DNA of 64,000 bases from Moniliella sp. 'wahieum' (taxonomy: Eukaryota > Basidiomycota > Moniliellomycetes > Moniliellales > Moniliellaceae). Below, one piece after another: positions 58,618 to 64,000 of this stretch (positions are counted from its first letter, which is position 1; each line of letters starts with the position of its first letter). Made by a program: the position numbers and the translations under genes. The stretch is taken from the NCBI GenBank assembly GCA_003971905.1, contig RSEE01000001.1, positions 62,001 through 126,000 of the forward strand, given 5' to 3'. The notes below the pieces were generated by a model. It saw only the letters and a program-made list of their open reading frames with translations, ran no database searches and was not told the origin of the DNA.

Positions 58618-59235
58618 GTGTGTATCACGTGATGCATACGCGGGGGCGCGTCACATGTCACACGTCCACTCAATGCTGACTAGTGACTAGTGACTAGGAC
58701 TCAGCGCCTCAGCACTGGTCCGTGCGCTAAGTACTGCACCTCGCCTCGCATGGAGCAACAGGGTTATACTGGCTACTCCACACAGGCGTATGCGATGGAC
58801 TTATCCACCTCCAGTGAGCTGCATGATGCGGAGGTTTTGAAGGGACTCGCCAGAGCGGTTTGCATCGCTCGTCTTCCCCGTTTGGACTTCATCAGACGAA
58901 CGCGGTGGTACAAATTTTCCATATTCTTCTCACGGGCAAGCCGGCGTACATCGAAGGCGCCGCCATGCAAAGATACGAATGGAAAGAGGAGGTCTGTTTT
59001 GAGGCCAAGCTCATGGTCGGGTCGAGGCTGTAGTAACGACAACCGGCTATCAGTAACGAGGCGGAGACAACAGCGTTTCCAAGTTACAAGCTCAATGTCG
59101 CCTATACCGTCCCGTACTACTAAGTGGCTATATTTTGTCATTTTTCATTTAAAACAACGAATCCTATCTTCTTCCTCTTCGCGAGGGCCATGAGCACGAG
59201 TGAGGAATGTTCAAGTGAACTAGGGAATATCGCAA
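58618..59235. other. Intergenic region between zinc-finger gene and RAD50
   Basis: It holds the promoter of the zinc-finger gene and the RAD50 3' flank. TGACTAGTGACTAGTGACTAGG repeats lie at about 58678-58699. No gene is recognised. Confidence 0.5.
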
Positions 59236-62200
59236 GCTATACTGGTACGAAGACCCCCATTTGGTCCATTCGAGAGACGAACCAAAGGGATATAAAACTG
59301 AGTCTTAGGCATGGACGCGATCCCCGCTAGCCAACAGAAGGTTAGTAACCAGCAGCAGAGATACATTGGGAGAATTGAAACGCACCTGAATCGTCGAGTT
59401 GCCCGCCAAGTCGCGATCGACGCGGTTTGTACCATTCAAGCACCCCGCATTCTGCCAACCGAGTGAGGAACTGTTCGTCGTGAGTGATGATGATCAGCTG
59501 AGAGCGGCCGTTGGCGGCGCGTCGCTCCTTGATCAAGTCGGCAAGAGAACGGGCGAGGGCCTCAATGTTCTGATGATCCAGGTTGTTGGCTCGTCCAGCG
59601 CCAAAAGAGAACAGTCCATGCTAAAGAGTCTGCCAGCGCAAGACGAATGATGATGGAGGCCAACACTTTCTGCCCGGCCGAGCACGGCCTCGCATGTCCA
59701 TCTCAGCCCCATTCTTGACCATCGTGACCGGTAGTTGTATGTCCTCCTGGCCGCTGTTGAACTCTTGTCGGACGCCTCGGCCTTGATCATAATCTTCTCA
59801 ATATCGATGCCTTGGTACGTCTTGCCCCAAAGGTAGTTGATGTTTTCGTTGATCTCTGCCATTTTGACCGTGTGGTACTCGAGAATGCCCGTTTCGATGG
59901 ACCGTCGCAGCTTGTCCAAGTCTCGGTTCGCCCTCTCGTTGAGCTGAAACTCGGTTTGCTTGGCAACCAAATGCTTGTTTGCATCGCGGAAATCTTCTTG
60001 CATCTCCTCTTCAGAAGACTTGAGCTGTTGAGTCAGACTCGCGATCTCGCCGCGCAAGTGGGCTGCCTGCCCCGCCGTTCCCGCTCTTGGCGCCGGGACT
60101 CTGCATACTGCGTATTGAGTCGTTGCAGCGCCTCAATCTTGTCCAGCGGATCTAGATCGGCAATCTCCTGCTTCAACGAAGCAATTGTGGCAAGTGTCTT
60201 GCGATACCGCAGATTGTCGTGCAAGTTGCGTTCTGTCGCGCCAGCCTCAGTTCGCTGTCGGGTAACCTTGCTGGCCTCCTCCTCAACACGGGCAAGTTCA
60301 GTTTTCAGCATCTCGCGCTCCTCCTCCAAAGAAGCCAGTGCTGCCTCACATGTAGCGAGTTTGCGCTCGTTCCCCTGGGCTTGAATGGCATTGAGCTCCT
60401 CGTCGATGGATCCCAACTCCCTCTGCGCCGATTTGACCTCCTCCACCAGCTGAGAGTGAAGAGCCTCTACTTTCTCTCGTTGGGAGCGTGCGCCCCGCTG
60501 CCGTGCCTGAGCAGGTGTAATGGCGCTTTTGATCTGGGAGAGAGTGCTGGCCATTTCTTCCAACTGCGCTTCCGTCTGGGCAAGAGCCTTTCTTCCTTCC
60601 TCCACTTGCTCCTGGAGACCTTCCTTGCGCCGCCGTTCCTCCTCCTGCCGCATGGCGAGCATTTTGGCCGCGTTCAAACTGCGTTCAGCAATTGTCACTG
60701 CGCGCTCAGCCTCGTTCCGCTCAGTATCAATCTGGGAAAGGAGCTGCATAGCATCCCGATGGGCCTTGGTCGTGCTCTGGAGACACGTCTCCAGCTCCGC
60801 CGCCGTCTCGGGGGTCTGACCCAACTCCTCTAACTCCCGCTGGGTTTGGGCCGCTTCCTCCTTCAGAGCTTCGGCTTGTTCCTGGCGGGCACAGAATTCG
60901 TTGAGCGTACCCCGGAGGGAGAGGAGACTGTCGACAGTCTCCTGGGCATGCTGCACAGCCTCCTGGCTGTGTCGCGAAGAGATCATCACCTCCTCCCGTT
61001 TCTTCTCCGAACGTAGTACGGTCTCCCTCCCCTCTTGCAGCTCGTTACGCCAAGCTTGGACCATATCATGCTGCGCACGGAGCGATTCGACCTTGCGAAT
61101 ATCCTCCTTCAACCCTTCAAGATCGCTCTGTTCGAGCGCATAGCCTTTGGCCAAGCGGTCGTCCATAATCTTCTTCTGCTCAAGGATAAATGCGTGTACT
61201 TGGGGCAGATCATCATGTGAAACCCCGCGGCCGCAGGCTTTGCAGGGACGGTGGTGCTCAACTACCTCAACCCATCTGGCCGAAGAACTTGCTCATCTCC
61301 TGTGGCGACTGGGCAAGTTTCCTCTCCAATGCTTCTTGTTCGCCCAGGAGGGACTGATACGCCTGCTCGATAGAACCGTTAAATTCGCCTTCGTTCGCCT
61401 CCACTGACTTGATGTCGCCTCTTTGCGTTCCTCATACTCCGCCAACTTCGACTGCACCTCCTTGAGCGTACGCTGGGCGACGTTGATTTCCATCTGGCCG
61501 ACTGAAGCGCATCTTCCTCCTCCCGATCCTCTTTTGGGCTTGGCGAAGCTCTTCCTCAGCCGAATTGAGCGAATGGGCGAGGCGCTGAGGGGCATCCGCA
61601 CTTTCCATCCCTTCGCCCCCACGAGTTTGTCCCACCGGGGCGCAGTGACCTGGCCAGGTCCGAGGCCTGATTGATCTTGTCCTGACGCTCCTTGACCTTG
61701 AGCTCCCACTTGGCTCGCACCGTGGCCGAGACGTTAAATGCTCGGAGACGAGCGTTGAGCCCCTCAACCTCTTTCTGGAGCTTATCCACCCGCTCCCGCT
61801 GTTCGCCACGACGTTGATCAAATGCGCCCTCGGCCAATGCACGTTGGGCGTGAACTAGTTTGGCTTCCTCCCCTGCCACTTCGGCCTGGACCCTGTGCCC
61901 CGATGTTTCGGACAAGACGATCTGTGGACCTTGGACTCGAGGTCGGCAAGTTTGGTCTGCTGAGCCTGACGGCTGCGGAGCAAGGCTGCTTTGGCGCCGT
62001 CCTGTTCACGCGACTGACCCAGGAGCTTGCTCAGCTCCTCCTCGGCGAGGGAGAGTGCATGTCGCGCCTCGGTCACAGCTTCTGTTTGTGCCTCGCTCCG
62101 CCGCGCGAGCTCCGAAGAGAGGTGAGTGTCAAACTGGGCGCTATCGGCTTGGGACAGAGCACGGGAGGCATCGTACCCTCGGATTCCCAATGCTCGACTG

Positions 62201-63311
62201 AGTGTGTGCACCTTGTCTGTCCTCTTGGCCATGAGTTCATGATAGGTACGTATCCGAGCCTCTAGACCCCCCTTTTCAGAAAATTTCTTTTGGCGCTCTT
62301 GGTCCAGCTCGTCTATCCTGCCTCGGACACGGGCCAGGGATCGGCTCTTGCTCTTGCTCTCCTCATCCAAGCGCGCAAGGTACTGGTGAAACCCATCGAG
62401 GCGTTCGCGCAATTCCTCGTCTGAACCCTCGATCGTCTCCATGCCAATCGCAAGCGACTCAAGTTCTTGTTGGCGCAAGGCTTCTCGTTCCTCTAGCAAC
62501 TTGAGTTCGTTGACCGCTTTTTGTGCCTCAGCCGCCTTGTCGGCCGTTTGTTGATTCTCTTTCCCTCGTCGAGCAAGTTCATCTCCAAGGCAGCCGACGC
62601 CGCCTCCTTCTCATCCAACGCGGCCGTCAGCACAGCGATCTTGCGCTCGAGTTTCCCCTGCATCTCTCTGTCGCGCTTGAGGCCCTCAAGCTCTTTGGCA
62701 TCGATCTTGGCCTGGACTTGGCGTTCCTTGTAAAGAGACGTGACGCTGGTTAGGGCCTTGGTCCACTTGGTTGCTTCAAAAATCTCATCAAACTTGATTT
62801 TGAGTTTGGACGACTCGGACATGGGCCAGTTGCTGTCCTCCTGGTGGCAAAAAATGACGTTTTCCAGAATCGCCTTGCTCACGCCCATCTCTCGCGGCAC
62901 AAGGTCATCCACATCGTTGCACCGTACACTGATCGCTGGGTTTTTACCATGGGCATCCGGTTCTCTGGGTCGTCCTTGTAAAGTGTGTTTTCCAAGGTCT
63001 TCATGGACAGTCCGCCGCCGGCCTTGGTGGAGACCATGAGCTTGCGCTGGACCATAAAGCGTTCGCCGCGGTTGTTTCGGAAGATGAGGCTGACATGGGC
63101 ATGCACTTGGGGTGAGCCAGCCATATGGGGGTCGTAGACAAAGGCGCCACCCTTAGTGTTGGGGGGCAAGACGCCTGTGGTGGCGTACTTGAGGCATTCG
63201 ATGATGGTCGTTTTGCCGCTTCCGTTCTGCCCTACAATGACGGTGAGCGGCGAGTAAAAGGAGCAGCTCTGCTCGTCGCGGTCGCTGAAGGCACGTATGC
63301 GTGATGGCCAT
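59236..63311 (-). CDS. RAD50: RAD50 DNA double-strand-break repair ATPase
   Basis: The SMC-like ATPase of the Mre11-Rad50-Xrs2/Nbs1 complex, which tethers and processes broken DNA ends. Walker A (VGQNGSGKTTIIECLKY) is near the ATG at 63311, followed by GAFVYDPHMAGS, MGVSKAILENVIFCHQEDS and KFDEIFEATKWTKAL. Long coiled coils flank a zinc hook, RPCKACGRGVSHDD (CxxC at about 61225-61240). The C-terminal head has YLWGKTYQGIDIEKI, a signature CSAGQKVLASIII split by a lost base near 59694, Walker B LLALDEPTT, and IIITHDEQFLTRL with the H-loop His. A last intron of 59 nt lies at 59327-59385 with a TACTAAC branch site. The exact C-terminus (59220-59238) is uncertain. Other frame breaks, for example near 62926, rejoin RAD50 sequence. 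Confidence 0.95.
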
Positions 63312-63611
63312 GCGGTAGATGGCCAGATGGACTGCGGTAGGGTGTGGAGGGATGCGACGAGAGGGGCGGGTGTGGTGTGGTAACGGGCAACTAATGGTCA
63401 CTGCTAATTAGAGGGGAGGACGGAGTCCCAGAGCACCGCTTGCAGCGGAATGGGCGGGCGGAAGACGGCTGATGTAGAAATGTGTGAGACGTGAACTGAC
63501 GGGTGACGCGGCGCGTCGTCTTTCTGGGGTAAACGGTTAAGGCTGATGAGCGATGAAGCTTCAAGTGCCCAATGGCCGTCCTCTGTTTGCCACGTCTCCA
63601 CCCCCATCGAG
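63312..63611. promoter_or_regulatory. Divergent promoter between RAD50 and the reductase gene
   Basis: A 300-base interval separating start codons of two genes on opposite strands, so it must carry both promoters or a shared one. No ACGCGT cell-cycle box or other recognised motif is seen. Confidence 0.5.
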
Positions 63612-64000
63612 ATGAGTGAGCAGCAGGTTGTTCTGATTACCGGCGCATCCCGCGGGATGGGCCTGCAGGTGGCCAATTCCTCCTCCACGGCACCACAGTA
63701 TCCCCCCCTCCGTGTCGTCTCCCTCTCCCGCCCGCCCCCCCGCGCTGAACGAGCTGCAAGCGCAGTTCCCCCACAATCTCCTTCTTGTCCAGGGCGACGT
63801 TACCAACCTGGACGACAACCAAGCTGCCGTCAAGGCTGCCCTTGACGCGTGGGGTCGGCGATGCTGTTGTGCTCAACGGTGGCCTGATCCACTTTGGTTC
63901 GCTGCCACGATGGATCCAGCCATGTTTGCCAATGCTGCTTAGGTCAACTTGGTCAGCTTGCAACTCACCCTTCACGCAGCTCTACCGGCCCTGCGCAAAT
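63612..64000 (+). CDS. Short-chain dehydrogenase/reductase (IRC24/benzil reductase-like), partial
   Basis: The N-terminal part of a Rossmann-fold NADP-dependent short-chain reductase, cut off by the window edge. The ATG at 63612 leads into VVLITGASRGMG, the TGxxxGxG cofactor motif. After a frame break come ALNELQAQFPHNLLLVQGDVT (cofactor-binding Asp) and, in a third frame, GDAVVLNGGLIHFGSL, which corresponds to the NNAG strand (normally LVLNAG in the yeast Irc24/YIR036C group). VNLVSLQLTLHAALPAL is the next helix. The substituted NGG for NAG is worth noting but may be a base error. The catalytic Ser and Tyr lie beyond the window. The substrate cannot be inferred. Confidence 0.85.

Noticed and set aside
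8879..63311. Idea that the broken genes are pseudogenes in a decaying region
   Set aside because: Essential genes such as SEC13, TOM70, RAD50 and RRP14 are affected alike. Motifs stay conserved on both sides of each break, and the breaks concentrate in homopolymers, which fits consensus errors better.
8879..63311. Idea of programmed ribosomal frameshifting as a new system
   Set aside because: There is no shared slippery heptamer, stop-codon context or downstream structure at the break sites, and several breaks occur per gene.
1..64000. tRNA, rRNA, CRISPR, transposon ends or telomere repeats
   Set aside because: Searching by eye for B-box GGTTCGAATCC-type sequence, rRNA cores, spaced direct repeats and telomere units gave only chance fragments inside genes or introns, for example near 39871 and 42724.

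Overview
The window is nuclear DNA of a filamentous or yeast-like fungus. Fungus-specific families place it there: a Zn2Cys6 regulator, a TOM70 import receptor, an MRP51-type mitoribosomal protein, a GIT1-like permease and an EI24/RRT8-type membrane protein. Introns are few and short (those resolved are 57-122 nt), with GTACGT, GTGCGT, GTGAGT or GTAAGT donors and CTRAC/TACTAAC branch sites. Coding DNA is GC-rich and leaders are pyrimidine-rich. Short direct repeats litter the gaps. This fits a basidiomycete, perhaps Ustilaginomycotina, but that placement is inference.

Layout. 1.6-3.9 kb: Zn2Cys6 factor (+). 6.8-8.7 kb: TRM82/WDR4-like tRNA methyltransferase subunit (-). 8.9-10.5 kb: SURF6/RRP14 ribosome biogenesis factor (+). 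11.3-13.1 kb: MRP51-like mitoribosomal protein (+), behind a triple CACGTG cluster. 14.5-16.8 kb: unnamed protein with NPF motifs and an EH-like N-terminus (+). 18.1-20.2 kb: GIT1-like MFS transporter (-). 22.4-27.4 kb: dynactin p150-Glued (-). 27.8-29.0 kb: SEC13 (-). 29.7-31.8 kb: mitochondrial malonyltransferase homologue with an altered active site (-). 32.8-33.7 kb: CTR copper transporter (-), divergent from TOM70 (34.9-36.9 kb, +). 38.2-40.1 kb: F-box/LRR protein (+). 42.1-43.1 kb: WrbA/PST2-like flavodoxin (-). 44.7-46.1 kb: EI24 membrane protein (-). 47.7-51.3 kb: PH-ArfGAP (-). 53.6-55.4 kb: class I histone deacetylase (-). 56.4-58.6 kb: protein with two WRKY/GCM1-like zinc fingers (-). 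59.2-63.3 kb: RAD50 (-). 63.6 kb to the edge: short-chain reductase (+), cut by the window end.

No functional cluster is evident. These are dispersed housekeeping genes: protein import and translation in mitochondria, ribosome and tRNA maturation, COPII/dynactin/ArfGAP traffic, DNA repair, chromatin, copper and phosphate-ester uptake.

A caution governs the whole annotation. Most of the genes are split between reading frames, usually where a single base seems to be missing from a short run of identical bases. Conserved motifs resume in the next frame. I read this as consensus error in the assembly, not as pseudogenes or recoding. Gene coordinates therefore give the overall span from likely start to likely stop, including introns and frame breaks.
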